Part shown: positions 25,617-33,961 of the stretch, in pieces
How the letters are laid out: every line of letters starts with the position of its first letter
Numbering within the stretch: the stretch's first letter is position 1
Source: Flavobacterium frigoritolerans
Lineage (GTDB): Bacteria; Bacteroidota; Bacteroidia; Flavobacteriales; Flavobacteriaceae
NCBI RefSeq assembly: GCF_025847275.1
Contig: NZ_JAOZEV010000022.1
Location: forward strand, 1 to 36,935
Length of the DNA stretch: 36,935 bases
Direction of reading: 5' to 3'
Translations under genes and position numbers: made by a program
The notes under the pieces: generated by a model
The model's input: the letters and a program-made list of their open reading frames with translations, nothing else
What the model was told of the DNA's origin: nothing
Database searches by the model: none

Positions 25617-26810
25617 TTATAAAAATAAAAGTTGGTGTTCGTGGAATAATTCAGAATCAAAATCATTTACTATTTTTTCTTTCGTTCTAAATTCGTGTAG
25701 ATAGAAATGTAATTTGTTTTTAAACCACATTAAAAGCGGTTTTTCGTTAATCATGTCCATATCTTCAAGTAAAAGGTTTAGAGCAACGATATAAGATATA
25801 TCCTGATTGTTTGCGTAATACTCTCTAAATAGAGATTTTGCAAGGCGTTTTTTGATAGTAGTCGAAGAAAGTACAACTTTCTTTAAACGTTTGATTATAG
25901 GATTGAATTTTGATATTTGCGACTGCAAAAAATCAAAATCAAACAGAACAATAAGCTTTTCTTTATTAACCTGACTCTTACCAGTATTCTCACGAAGTTC
26001 GAAAAAACCTTTATTTGCAATTTTTAATAATTCATAAAGATTTACTTTATCAAATACACCCCAAGTCATTGTCTGACTGATAGTTGAATTTGCTTTTGAA
26101 TGTTCGTTTAAACCTCTAAAAAACGCAGAATTTAACTGATATTCAAAACGCCAAACGTTATCATTTTTTAAACCATTATTTGCGTAATAATCATTTATAT
26201 ATGGTTTTTCGGTTAGCTGTAAAGACAGCGTTTTATTATAGCATCGTATTATTTTGTCAGATGTTCTTTTCCCAATTTGGAAACCATTAAGAATTGATTT
26301 CCCTTTATAGGTTTCAAAATAACTTTGTAAATTTTTCGGACGCCCCGAAATAAGGTAGTTACCTGAAACAACATTACTATATAAAGTACGGTAAGAATTG
26401 TTGATATCGGACTTATCAAGGCATATATCCAGTCTATTAATTGATTTAAATAAATAGTTCGTTTCATCGCAAAAAGCGTTTATGATGCCTTTTAAAGCAT
26501 CGTTTGACAAAGTGTAAAATAGATTGTTTTCGAATTGTAATTGTGCAAACTGTTCACTCATGATAGCAGAACGAGGTTTTGCGGTATAAATACCAATTTT
26601 TAAATCTTCGTAATATAAGTCTGCTCTTAACTCAAATATTTTAGTACCATATTCGTAAGGTTTTAATCTAAAGTTTGAATTTTCAGGAAACTCTCCAAAC
26701 GGTTGACCTTCGAGATTAATAATTAAGTAGTCTATATTTATAAGCGTAGTTTTTAAATTATTCTGTTTGATTTTAATCTTGGCTTGATGCCTTTCTTTAT
26801 ATGAAATCAT
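25617..26810 (-). CDS. Rolling-circle replication initiator, Rep_trans family (PF02486 type)
   Basis: 397 residues. Family-like motifs: INRLDICLDKSD (about 124-135), GFQIGKRTSDKIIRCYNKTL (176-195) and VWRFEYQLN (219-227), matching the RxD, GxRxSxxxxRxYxK and RxE patterns of Rep_trans initiators such as CTXphi RstA and plasmid Rep proteins. These nick one strand through a tyrosine and start rolling-circle replication; candidate tyrosines lie at DYYANNG and REYYANN. It supports a circular genome with an ssDNA stage. Confidence 0.75.
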   Translation of the reverse strand: MISYKERHQAKIKIKQNNLKTTLINIDYLIINLEGQPFGEFPENSNFRLKPYEYGTKIFELRADLYYEDLKIGIYTAKPRSAIMSEQFAQLQFENNLFYTLSNDALKGIINAFCDETNYLFKSINRLDICLDKSDINNSYRTLYSNVVSGNYLISGRPKNLQSYFETYKGKSILNGFQIGKRTSDKIIRCYNKTLSLQLTEKPYINDYYANNGLKNDNVWRFEYQLNSAFFRGLNEHSKANSTISQTMTWGVFDKVNLYELLKIANKGFFELRENTGKSQVNKEKLIVLFDFDFLQSQISKFNPIIKRLKKVVLSSTTIKKRLAKSLFREYYANNQDISYIVALNLLLEDMDMINEKPLLMWFKNKLHFYLHEFRTKEKIVNDFDSELFHEHQLLFL

Positions 26811-26870
26811 AGTTTTTTAGTAGGTTTGAGTGAGTTAGTTGCCGTTATACCCTACGGCAACAATTGAAAA

Positions 26871-27197
26871 TTACGAAAGGGGAGGAGCAAAAAAAGAATG
26901 ATGTAATTTTGGTAAGTCATTAACAGTAAATTCCTTTTTTGATATAATTTCAGTTATTTTCTTTTCTGTCTGAATAAATTGATTCTTATAATTAGAAACC
27001 TGAGAATTAAAAGAAGAATTTATTTTCTGAGCAATTTGTTGAATCTCTTTAATAATATAAGAGTGTTGATATTTTAGTTGTTCTAAATCGACAGTTTCAA
27101 CTGGATGCTCTGAATATTCCTTTAAATCATGATTTAAACTGGCTAATTCTATAATAAGATTGTCACGCTTTTGAATTAATTCTAAAATTTTACACAT
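26871..27197 (-). CDS. Phage early coiled-coil protein
   Basis: 108 residues, nearly all helical with heptad character (LIQKRDNLIIELASLNHDL, then EIQQIAQKINSSF). No known domain. Two bases separate it from the first gene of the operon, so it is co-transcribed early. Confidence 0.6.
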   Translation of the reverse strand: MCKILELIQKRDNLIIELASLNHDLKEYSEHPVETVDLEQLKYQHSYIIKEIQQIAQKINSSFNSQVSNYKNQFIQTEKKITEIISKKEFTVNDLPKLHHSFFAPPLS

Positions 27198-27199
27198 AA

Positions 27200-27508
27200 T
27201 TAAGCAGTTAGAAGATTATGTTTAAGAAGTTTTGAAAGCAATGTTTTCTGAGAATTGCAATAAAAAACGAACTCATGGATTGAATAAGTTTGAGTTACAA
27301 CAAAACAATCGTCTTGAACTTGAATACAAATTCCTATATTTGAACCACGTACACGCACAAATAGTCTTTTATATTTTAAGTGTGAAGTTTTACAGAACGG
27401 ACGCATTTTCTTTAAAAATGTTTTTGCCTTAAATTCTGTGTGACGCATTTTGTTTAATTCAACAAGTAATAGCGTGTAATTCTCTAATGAAGTTCGTTTT
27501 AATGCCAT
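27200..27508 (-). CDS. First gene of the phage operon, small basic protein
   Basis: 102 residues, very basic N-terminal half (FKAKTFLKKMRPFCKTSHLK, YKRLFVRVRG) and a hydrophobic/helical C-terminus. Unrecognised; basic charge suggests nucleic-acid binding. Its start lies only 30 bases from the right dif-like site, so its promoter must overlap or lie beyond that site. Confidence 0.6.
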   Translation of the reverse strand: MALKRTSLENYTLLLVELNKMRHTEFKAKTFLKKMRPFCKTSHLKYKRLFVRVRGSNIGICIQVQDDCFVVTQTYSIHEFVFYCNSQKTLLSKLLKHNLLTA

Positions 27509-27537
27509 AATTCAATTGTTAATTAGTTATACCACAA

Positions 27538-27565
27538 ATGAACTATAATTTATATTATGTAAAAT
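27538..27565. other. Right dif-like attachment site
   Basis: Arm ATGAACTATAA (XerC side), centre TTTATA, arm TTATGTAAAAT (XerD side). Against E. coli dif (from memory), 19 of the last 21 positions match, including the XerD arm TTATGTTAAAT. With the element on its left, the XerD arm should be the chromosomal one. On the minus strand, TTCATTTG (27542-27535) overlaps the XerC arm and could be the -7 element of the first phage gene. Confidence 0.75.
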
Positions 27566-27746
27566 AGAATGTTTTTAATCCTGAAAACAATCATATCAAG
27601 GCCTAACTTTGCTATTTAATGGTTTTATTGCTTATTTTAGCTTAATATATGGTAAAAAAAATAGATTCAAAATTATTTATGGTTTCATTGTAAGGGTTTA
27701 TTTTATTATTTTTACAAACGATACTTTCTAAAAATCTATCAAACTT

Positions 27747-29663
27747 ATGAATACAATTGCTGAGCATATTGCAGATTTCTTGAAAGAATATCCGCCATTC
27801 GATAATTTAACTTTTCAAGAATTATCTGAAATTGCAACCAATATTCGTGTTATTAATTTAGAAAAACACGCTGTATTGTTTCAAATTAACGATGCCTTGC
27901 ACGATAGTTTTTACGTGGTTGCTTCTGGCGTTATTAATTTATCGGTAATTGCCGATGCTGAAGAAACTTTATTAAATAAATGTCATGATGGTGATATATT
28001 TGGTTTACGACCTTTTTTCGCCAAGAATAACTATATGATGACCGCAAAAGCCAGAGAAGAAAGTATTGTATATGCAATACCTATCGCTGTGTTTAGGCCT
28101 TTTGTTGCAAATAATCCTGATGTTTTAAATTTCTTATTAGAAAGTTTTGCAGCAAATACGCGTCAAACAAAAGACAATTCAGATTTTAAAGGAAATCATA
28201 TTTCAGATAATATATTCTATTCAGATCAACAATCAGAAATACAATATATACAATCACTAAGCTACAATACCTCACCGTTAACGGCATTAGCAAACAGTAT
28301 TGTAAAAGATGTTGCTTTGCGTATGACAGATGCTATGGTTGATAATATTGTTGTTTGCGTGAATAACAACCCAATTGGTATTGTTACAGATGCTGATTTG
28401 TCTTCTAAAATTGCAACAGGTAGATTTTCAATAGATGAGACTGTAGACAAAATCATGTCCTCGCCTGTTGTAACTGTAATAGAAAATGTTTCATTAGCCG
28501 AAGCACAATTATTAATGCTAAAGCATAATGTGAGTCATTTATGTGTGACAAAAGACGGAACAAGTAAATCGGCTGTAAAAGGAGTTATTTCAGAACATGA
28601 TTTAATTGTTGCGCAAGCTAGTAATCCGGGTGTGTTGATAAAAGAAATCAAGCGTTCGCAATTGCCTAAAGATTTAAAACAAATTAGGGATCGTTTATCA
28701 GATCTGATTCAAAATTATATACAAAAGAACATTCCGCTTTCACATATAAGTAATATTGCCAATGAGATTAATTTGGCGTTGATAAAACGCTCAGTTGAAC
28801 TTTCAATTTTAGAAATGGGCTCACCTCCTGCTCGATTTGCTTGGTTAAGTATTGGGAGCCAGGGAAGAAAAGAACAGCTCTTACTGACCGATCAGGATAG
28901 TATTTTGATTTTTGAAGATGTAACTGCAGATAAGTACCGAGATGTAAAAGATTACTTTTTGCGTCTGGCTAAAAGAACTACAGCAACTTTAGAAAAAATC
29001 GGATATGACTATTGTCCTAATGGGCATATGGCAAGTAATATGTTGTGGTGTAAGTCATTGACAGACTGGACAAAACAGTACAACAGTTGGATGAATACTC
29101 CAGGTGAAAATAGTAATGATTTAAGTAGCATATTCTTTGATTATGAGATTGTTTTTGGAGAGCCTAAAATCGAAGAAGTAATAGAAAATGTGATATTTAA
29201 GAATGCAATAAACAATACATTGTTTTTTGATTTCTTAGGAAATGATGCATTAAGAAAAAATTCACCTTTAAGTTTCTTTAAGAAATTTAATGTTGAAGAA
29301 GATGGCCCGCATAAATTTAAGTTTGATATAAAAACCCGTGCATTAATGCCATTAATTGATGGAGCACGTTTGCTAATATTAAGTTCGAATATAAAAGGAA
29401 TTAAGAATACCTATTTAAGATTCAAACAATTAGCGATTACTGATTCTAAAAATGCCGATATTTATCTTAGTTGTGCCGAAGCTTTCTTAACCTTGTCTAA
29501 ATTTAGAACTGTCGAGGGGCTAAAAAATGATGATTCAGGGCAATATATCAACTTAAGAGAACTATCAAAAAGCGATAAAGAAAAATTAAAAAATGCATTA
29601 GCTCCAATGAGAGAGCTAGAAGAGCTTATAAAAAGTAAATTTCAACTGACCCAATTTTCGTAA
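27747..29663 (+). CDS. cNMP-binding / CBS / DUF294 nucleotidyltransferase-like signalling protein
   Basis: 638 residues with four parts: a cyclic-nucleotide-binding domain (about 10-135), two CBS repeats (about 170-295, NPIGIVTDADLSSKIATG and VKGVISEHDLIVAQA), a DUF294 putative nucleotidyltransferase (about 330-470, with SIGSQGRKEQLLLTDQDS at 367-384) and a DUF294 C-terminal helical domain (about 490-630). The GS...R...DxD pattern resembles GlnD-type nucleotidyltransferases. It probably senses nucleotides and modifies a partner protein. The exonuclease-like gene starts one base after its stop, a conserved pairing. Confidence 0.85.
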   Translation: MNTIAEHIADFLKEYPPFDNLTFQELSEIATNIRVINLEKHAVLFQINDALHDSFYVVASGVINLSVIADAEETLLNKCHDGDIFGLRPFFAKNNYMMTAKAREESIVYAIPIAVFRPFVANNPDVLNFLLESFAANTRQTKDNSDFKGNHISDNIFYSDQQSEIQYIQSLSYNTSPLTALANSIVKDVALRMTDAMVDNIVVCVNNNPIGIVTDADLSSKIATGRFSIDETVDKIMSSPVVTVIENVSLAEAQLLMLKHNVSHLCVTKDGTSKSAVKGVISEHDLIVAQASNPGVLIKEIKRSQLPKDLKQIRDRLSDLIQNYIQKNIPLSHISNIANEINLALIKRSVELSILEMGSPPARFAWLSIGSQGRKEQLLLTDQDSILIFEDVTADKYRDVKDYFLRLAKRTTATLEKIGYDYCPNGHMASNMLWCKSLTDWTKQYNSWMNTPGENSNDLSSIFFDYEIVFGEPKIEEVIENVIFKNAINNTLFFDFLGNDALRKNSPLSFFKKFNVEEDGPHKFKFDIKTRALMPLIDGARLLILSSNIKGIKNTYLRFKQLAITDSKNADIYLSCAEAFLTLSKFRTVEGLKNDDSGQYINLRELSKSDKEKLKNALAPMRELEELIKSKFQLTQFS

Positions 29664-29664
29664 T

Positions 29665-30261
29665 ATGCTAGAATGGCTGAAAAATATCAACAAAGAATAC
29701 CCTGATTTCTGGAAAGAATACCTTGCCAAATTTGAAACTAAATCAGAGCGTTTTGTTGTATTATCTACCGAAACATCGGGGTTAAATCCAGCAAAGGATG
29801 TAATTCTGTCTATTGGTTCATTTGCAGTAGTAGATAATAGTATTGTTATTCAGGATAGCTTTGAAGCTGTCTTATTGCAATATAAATTCTTTCATGATAA
29901 TGGACTCACAAATGAGTTTATTATTGAAAGCAAAATGGAAAAGCTACCAGAACCAGATGCCCTTAAAGCATTAATCGAATATATTGGGAATGGAGTTTTA
30001 GTTGGGCATCATATTAATTTTGATGTTGAAATGATTAACGCTGCTCTGGAAAAATTAGATTGTGGAAGATTAAAAAATGAGGCATTAGATGTAGATGTTA
30101 TGTATCGTAAACTGCACGATATTAATGATAGACAGTTTTCTCTAGATGAATTATGCGATATTTATAAAATTCCAAAAAGCGAAAGAAACTCTTCCTCAGA
30201 AGATGCATATAAAATTGCTTTGTTGTTTTTGAAGCTCAAATCGAGATTAGGGATAAAATAA
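29665..30261 (+). CDS. DnaQ-like 3'-5' exonuclease-fold protein with altered active site
   Basis: 198 residues. The Exo I motif reads LSTETSGL (33-40), where the usual first Asp is Ser34 and Glu36 is kept. Exo II (VGHHINFD, Asp120) is intact. Exo III reads ERNSSSEDAYKIA (173-185): Asp180 is present but the DEDDh His position is Asn175. Two of five catalytic residues are therefore changed, so activity is doubtful. It is co-transcribed with the DUF294 protein and may act as its partner rather than as a nuclease. Confidence 0.8.
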   Translation: MLEWLKNINKEYPDFWKEYLAKFETKSERFVVLSTETSGLNPAKDVILSIGSFAVVDNSIVIQDSFEAVLLQYKFFHDNGLTNEFIIESKMEKLPEPDALKALIEYIGNGVLVGHHINFDVEMINAALEKLDCGRLKNEALDVDVMYRKLHDINDRQFSLDELCDIYKIPKSERNSSSEDAYKIALLFLKLKSRLGIK

Positions 30262-30303
30262 TATTTATATAAAAGTTTAAGAACAAACACTAATTCCATG
30301 AAT

Positions 30304-30867
30304 TTACACAAAACTTATTAGTGTGAATTTGTGGAATTCGTATTTAATTTGCATTGGATTTGCATTGGATTTGGTTGTTTCACCAATCCTCACAGAATTG
30401 ATAAAACGCCCGTGATGACTTATAGAAATTGGTATTTCAGCTTTTGTAATGGGATCAATTATATATGGAATCCCTTGGGATTTAAGTATTTTTGTATTGT
30501 CGCTTAATGTGATAATTCTATTTAAATCCTCTTTCTGGGAAACTGCAACAGTATTTATATATTCTTTTGTAATTGCCGATTGTGTATAATACAAACGATT
30601 GTTTATAGATACGGTGCCGAAATTTGCACATTCGTAAAAGCAAACTAGTTTGGTTGGAAAATAGCCATTTATTTTAGTGTCGCGATTGTATATTTTATAA
30701 GCAGCTTCTTTCCTGCTCCATAAATTCCAAACCATAATTTCGGGTGAATCAGAATTTAGAATAAGCAATTGTTCTTCAGAAGTGAAGATTTTATCCAAAA
30801 AACCTTTACGTTTCCAGTTGCTTTCTTGTTGTGCAGTTTCTAAGTCGACTATATCATTTCCAATCAT
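30304..30867 (-). CDS. 4'-phosphopantetheinyl transferase
   Basis: 187 residues. MIGNDIVDL at the N-terminus and WSRKEAAYK at about 50-58 are the metal- and CoA-binding motifs of the AcpS/Sfp family, which transfer phosphopantetheine from CoA to the serine of carrier proteins. Its start overlaps the stop of the ACP gene (ATGA), so it very likely activates that ACP. Last gene of the type III PKS operon. Confidence 0.85.
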   Translation of the reverse strand: MIGNDIVDLETAQQESNWKRKGFLDKIFTSEEQLLILNSDSPEIMVWNLWSRKEAAYKIYNRDTKINGYFPTKLVCFYECANFGTVSINNRLYYTQSAITKEYINTVAVSQKEDLNRIITLSDNTKILKSQGIPYIIDPITKAEIPISISHHGRFINSVRIGETTKSNANPMQIKYEFHKFTLISFV

Positions 30868-31118
30868 TTTTCATTTAGTTTAGATTGGATAATGCTTAGA
30901 GCAGCTTTTGCATTAATCATTTTCTCCATCGATTCGTTATCGATAACAATATCAAAAGCTTCCTCGACATCTAAAACAATGTCGACTAAATTGGCAGAAT
31001 TAATATTTAAATCGGTTATGAAATTTGTGTCTTCGGTAAAATTTTCAAAAGCAGTATCATTCTTTGTATAAGGCTTTACAATTTTCTTTAATTCGGTTAG
31101 TAGTTGTTGGTTGTCCAT
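30864..31118 (-). CDS. Acyl carrier protein of the PKS operon
   Basis: 84 residues, acidic, four-helix ACP pattern. The attachment serine is Ser41 in DLNINSANLVDIV; the usual DSL is NSA here, a divergent but plausible site. Helix 3-4 region VEEAFDIVIDNESMEKM is typical. It should carry the acyl chain made by the neighbouring ketoacyl synthase and dehydratase. Confidence 0.85.
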   Translation of the reverse strand: MDNQQLLTELKKIVKPYTKNDTAFENFTEDTNFITDLNINSANLVDIVLDVEEAFDIVIDNESMEKMINAKAALSIIQSKLNEK

Positions 31119-31145
31119 ACTTTGATAGTTAGTTATAAATGAATG

Positions 31146-32417
31146 TTAGTTGTATTTTTTTAAAATCACGCAGCCATTAACGTCACCAAAACCAAAACTA
31201 GCCTTGGCAATAATATTTAAATTGGAGTTGATTAATTGAGTTGGAATTTTAGATTTGTCTATAATAGATGTGATTTCAGGATTTAAATCTTCACAATTTA
31301 CATTAGGAAAAATGAACCCTTGATGTAATTGCAAGACCGAAGCCACGAGCTCAATGCTACCTGCTGCAGACAAACAATGTCCTACAGTCGATTTTAATGC
31401 GTTTATATATGGAAAATCATTACCCTTACGATTTAATGCAATACTCCAATTTTCTATCTCCAAAGCGTCTTTAGAGGTGGCTGTTAGATGTCCATTAATC
31501 AAATCAATTTCTGAGGTTGAAATTTTAGAATTATCTACAGCATTACGAATGCATCTTTGTACAGCTGTTGCATTTGGAGCTGTCATGCTTCCGCTGCCAC
31601 GTTGTCCGCCAGAATTTATATTTCCGCCTAAGACTTCTGCATAAATTCGAGCTCCCCTATTTAGAGCAGTTTCTAAATCTTCTAGTAGTAAAGCTCCTGC
31701 CCCACTTCCTGGAACAAAACCCGAAGCACTTGCGCTCATTGGTCTTGAGCCACTTTGAGGAGAGTCATTGTGTTTGAATGTGCAAACTTTCATTGCGTCA
31801 AATCCTCCCCAAATATAAGGTCCGGAATCACTAGTGCTACCTGCTAAAATTCGTTTGGCTTGTCCTAATTTGATTCGTTCGTATGCCATTAAAACACTTT
31901 CGGTACCAGTTGTACAAGCTGATGAATTGGTAGTAACTTGATTTCCAAGTCCTAGTTTGCCACCTAAATAGGCACTTATGCCGCTAATCATGGTTTGTGC
32001 TACAACGGTACTTCCTAATCGTCTGGTTTGAAAATCATCGATTTTATAGATACTTTCTCTGAATTTTTCTATCCCCGAAGTTCCTGCGCCAAAAATGGTT
32101 CCGCTATCCCAATCGGGTTCTTCGTTTTCCAGAATTGTTAATCCTGCATCTTTCCAAGCATCTAAACCTGCAATTACGCCATATAGAATTCCAGAAGCAT
32201 TAAAATTACGTAATTCAAGTTCTGTGAAATAGTTATGAATCAATTCAGTTGATAATTCAGGTTTTCCTGAGATTTGACAAGAAAACTGCAAGTGTTCTAA
32301 TTCTGCATCGTGTTTAATACCCGATAGGCCTTTTTTTATTGCATTTGTAAATGCGTCAAGTCCTACCCCATTTGGGGCAACAACTCCAAGACCTGTAATG
32401 ACAACTCTTTTTTGCAT
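31146..32417 (-). CDS. Beta-ketoacyl-ACP synthase (KAS I/II type)
   Basis: 423 residues, full thiolase fold with the Cys-His-His triad: Cys168 in TNSSACTTGTE, His310 in NGHLTATSKD, and His347 in KSTVGHCLSAAG. GSGAGALLLED (about 237-247) is also conserved. The NGHLTAT variant, instead of AHGTST, separates it from housekeeping FabF. It condenses malonyl-ACP with an acyl primer, probably to build the starter chain for the type III PKS. Confidence 0.87.
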   Translation of the reverse strand: MQKRVVITGLGVVAPNGVGLDAFTNAIKKGLSGIKHDAELEHLQFSCQISGKPELSTELIHNYFTELELRNFNASGILYGVIAGLDAWKDAGLTILENEEPDWDSGTIFGAGTSGIEKFRESIYKIDDFQTRRLGSTVVAQTMISGISAYLGGKLGLGNQVTTNSSACTTGTESVLMAYERIKLGQAKRILAGSTSDSGPYIWGGFDAMKVCTFKHNDSPQSGSRPMSASASGFVPGSGAGALLLEDLETALNRGARIYAEVLGGNINSGGQRGSGSMTAPNATAVQRCIRNAVDNSKISTSEIDLINGHLTATSKDALEIENWSIALNRKGNDFPYINALKSTVGHCLSAAGSIELVASVLQLHQGFIFPNVNCEDLNPEITSIIDKSKIPTQLINSNLNIIAKASFGFGDVNGCVILKKYN

Positions 32418-32441
32418 CTTACTTATTTTAAAGATTATAAT

Positions 32442-32870
32442 TTAAACAATCATTCCGGCAATAGTTCCACAACAAACCTCTATTCCGAGTTGGTTCTTCA
32501 TGCTCACTTTGCATTTTAATTTCCCAAATCTAAAATATATTTTTTCTGAAATAATAGTTACTTTTTCATTCGGGTAAACTGGTTTTAAAAAATCTATTTC
32601 AATTGACGTTAAGCTAATTGAAGTTGTTTTGTTGAATTCTTTATTTAACAGGTAGATCCCCAAGCATACTAATCCTATCTGAGCCATAACTTCGGTCAGA
32701 ATTACACCAGGTGTAATTGGATTAGAAATAAAATGACCTTTGTAAAAATCTAAATTTTCATCAAGATAATACGTTCCTTCTACTCCATTTTCGGATATAG
32801 AAATAATTTCGTCTACAAACAAAAAAGGCTTGCTGTAAGGTAGTTTTGATATAATATCCTGATTAGTCAT
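32442..32870 (-). CDS. FabZ-like 3-hydroxyacyl-ACP dehydratase (hotdog)
   Basis: 142 residues. The motif YKGHFISNPITPGVILTEVM carries the FabZ catalytic His46 and Glu60. Likely dehydrates 3-hydroxyacyl-ACP or, less likely, acts as a thioesterase. No ketoreductase is encoded in the operon, so reduction would be supplied by housekeeping FabG. Confidence 0.8.
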   Translation of the reverse strand: MTNQDIISKLPYSKPFLFVDEIISISENGVEGTYYLDENLDFYKGHFISNPITPGVILTEVMAQIGLVCLGIYLLNKEFNKTTSISLTSIEIDFLKPVYPNEKVTIISEKIYFRFGKLKCKVSMKNQLGIEVCCGTIAGMIV

Positions 32871-32908
32871 TTTTTTAATTTAAAAGAAAATAGGTGAATC
32901 TGTTTAAT

Positions 32909-33961
32909 TTAAAATTGCAATAAAACGCGTTGGGCCGAGAATCCTGGTCCAAAACTCAGCATTAAGCCCTTAGTTCCTTTTTTAGGTTTTTTGTCTATAA
33001 TTTGTTCTAAAACATACAAAACAGTTGCGCTGGACATATTTCCGTATAAACGCAGTACTTCTTTTGTATCATCAATATTTTTGCCTAAATCGATGAATAA
33101 TTCTTCTACAGTCTGTATAATTTTTTTTCCTCCCGGATGAAATATCAAATGATCTATATTTTCTATTTTTAAATTGTTTTTGGCTAAAAAAGGATGAATG
33201 ATATCAGGAAAATGTGATGCAATTGTTTCTGGGACTTCAATATCGAGCACCATTTGCAATCCAGTGTTTACAAGCTTAAACCCCATCATATGTATGTTAT
33301 CATAAAAATGATACATCTCTTCATCAATAATCTCAGGGCCATTATCGGCTTCATGTGAAGATAATAATACACAAGCGGCACCATCTCCAAAAATTGCAGC
33401 CGATACAATATTAGCCATCGTGAAATCATTTAATTGAAAGGTTGCTGTAGGGCTTTCGACTGCAATTACTGCCGCTCGTTTTCCTGGATTGGCTTTTAAA
33501 AAGTTTTTTGCATAAATAATTCCAGAAATTCCAGCAGCACAGCCCATTTCGGTTACAGGAAGACGTACGATATCCTGACGCAGTTTGAGCTTGTTTATAA
33601 GATAGGCATCCAAAGAAGGAATCATGATGCCGGTACAACTTACTGTAATAATGTAGTCAAGACTTTCTGGCTCCCAGTTTGATTTGCTTAATGCTTTTTT
33701 TAAGACCTTTTCTCCTAAATCAATAACTTCACGAACATAAATATCGTTTCGATCCTCAAAAGAAGTGCTAGAAAAAACTTCAATGGGATCCATTATAGAA
33801 TATCGTTTATCAACAGCAGCACCTTCGAAAATTTTTTTGACTTTTCGTATAAAGCGTTCGTCTTGACCATAGAGCCATGAATCTAAAAAAGGAATAATTT
33901 CTTCGGTTGTTCTTGAATATTTAGGCAATTGCTTGGCAACGCTGGCTATTTTTACACTCAT
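32909..33961 (-). CDS. Type III polyketide synthase (chalcone synthase-like)
   Basis: 350 residues from the ATG at 33961, chosen because it overlaps the stop of the methyltransferase gene as ATGA; the frame also extends to 34003. Catalytic triad: Cys141 (TEMGCAAG), His275 (IFHPGGKK), Asn308 (YGNMSSATV), plus the conserved C-terminal SFGPGFSAQ. Type III PKSs extend an acyl starter with malonyl-CoA and cyclise it to resorcinol, pyrone or phloroglucinol rings. With an ACP/KS/DH set in the same operon, a long-chain starter and an alkylresorcinol or alkylpyrone are likely. Confidence 0.88.
   Translation of the reverse strand: MSVKIASVAKQLPKYSRTTEEIIPFLDSWLYGQDERFIRKVKKIFEGAAVDKRYSIMDPIEVFSSTSFEDRNDIYVREVIDLGEKVLKKALSKSNWEPESLDYIITVSCTGIMIPSLDAYLINKLKLRQDIVRLPVTEMGCAAGISGIIYAKNFLKANPGKRAAVIAVESPTATFQLNDFTMANIVSAAIFGDGAACVLLSSHEADNGPEIIDEEMYHFYDNIHMMGFKLVNTGLQMVLDIEVPETIASHFPDIIHPFLAKNNLKIENIDHLIFHPGGKKIIQTVEELFIDLGKNIDDTKEVLRLYGNMSSATVLYVLEQIIDKKPKKGTKGLMLSFGPGFSAQRVLLQF

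Larger units (their letters stand above)
20264..27565. mobile_element. dif-integrated small phage (IMEX-like), about 7.3 kb
   Basis: The element lies between two dif-like direct repeats. Its genes from 27508 down to 20970 are all on the minus strand, tightly packed and often overlapping, ending in a terminator at 20955-20986. Content: a Rep_trans-type replication initiator, an HTH micro-protein, a candidate capsid protein, several small membrane proteins, a membrane-anchored peptidoglycan-targeting protein and a likely spike. There is no integrase or transposase, which fits use of host XerC/XerD. No Zot or packaging ATPase (no Walker A) is seen, which argues against an inovirus. Resemblance to FLiP-type (Finnlakeviridae) or other small Bacteroidota ssDNA phages is inferred from layout and host, not from alignment. 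Confidence 0.75.

Noticed and set aside
25611..26810. Relaxase or conjugation function for the 397-residue protein
   Set aside because: Rep_trans can include MobT-like relaxases, but there is no coupling protein or transfer gene nearby and the neighbours are virion-like.
20264..27565. Filamentous phage (inovirus) interpretation of the element
   Set aside because: dif integration and Rep_trans fit, but no Zot/pI ATPase and no run of inovirus coat genes; a 239-residue soluble candidate capsid and a wall-targeting membrane protein fit a tailless icosahedral phage better.
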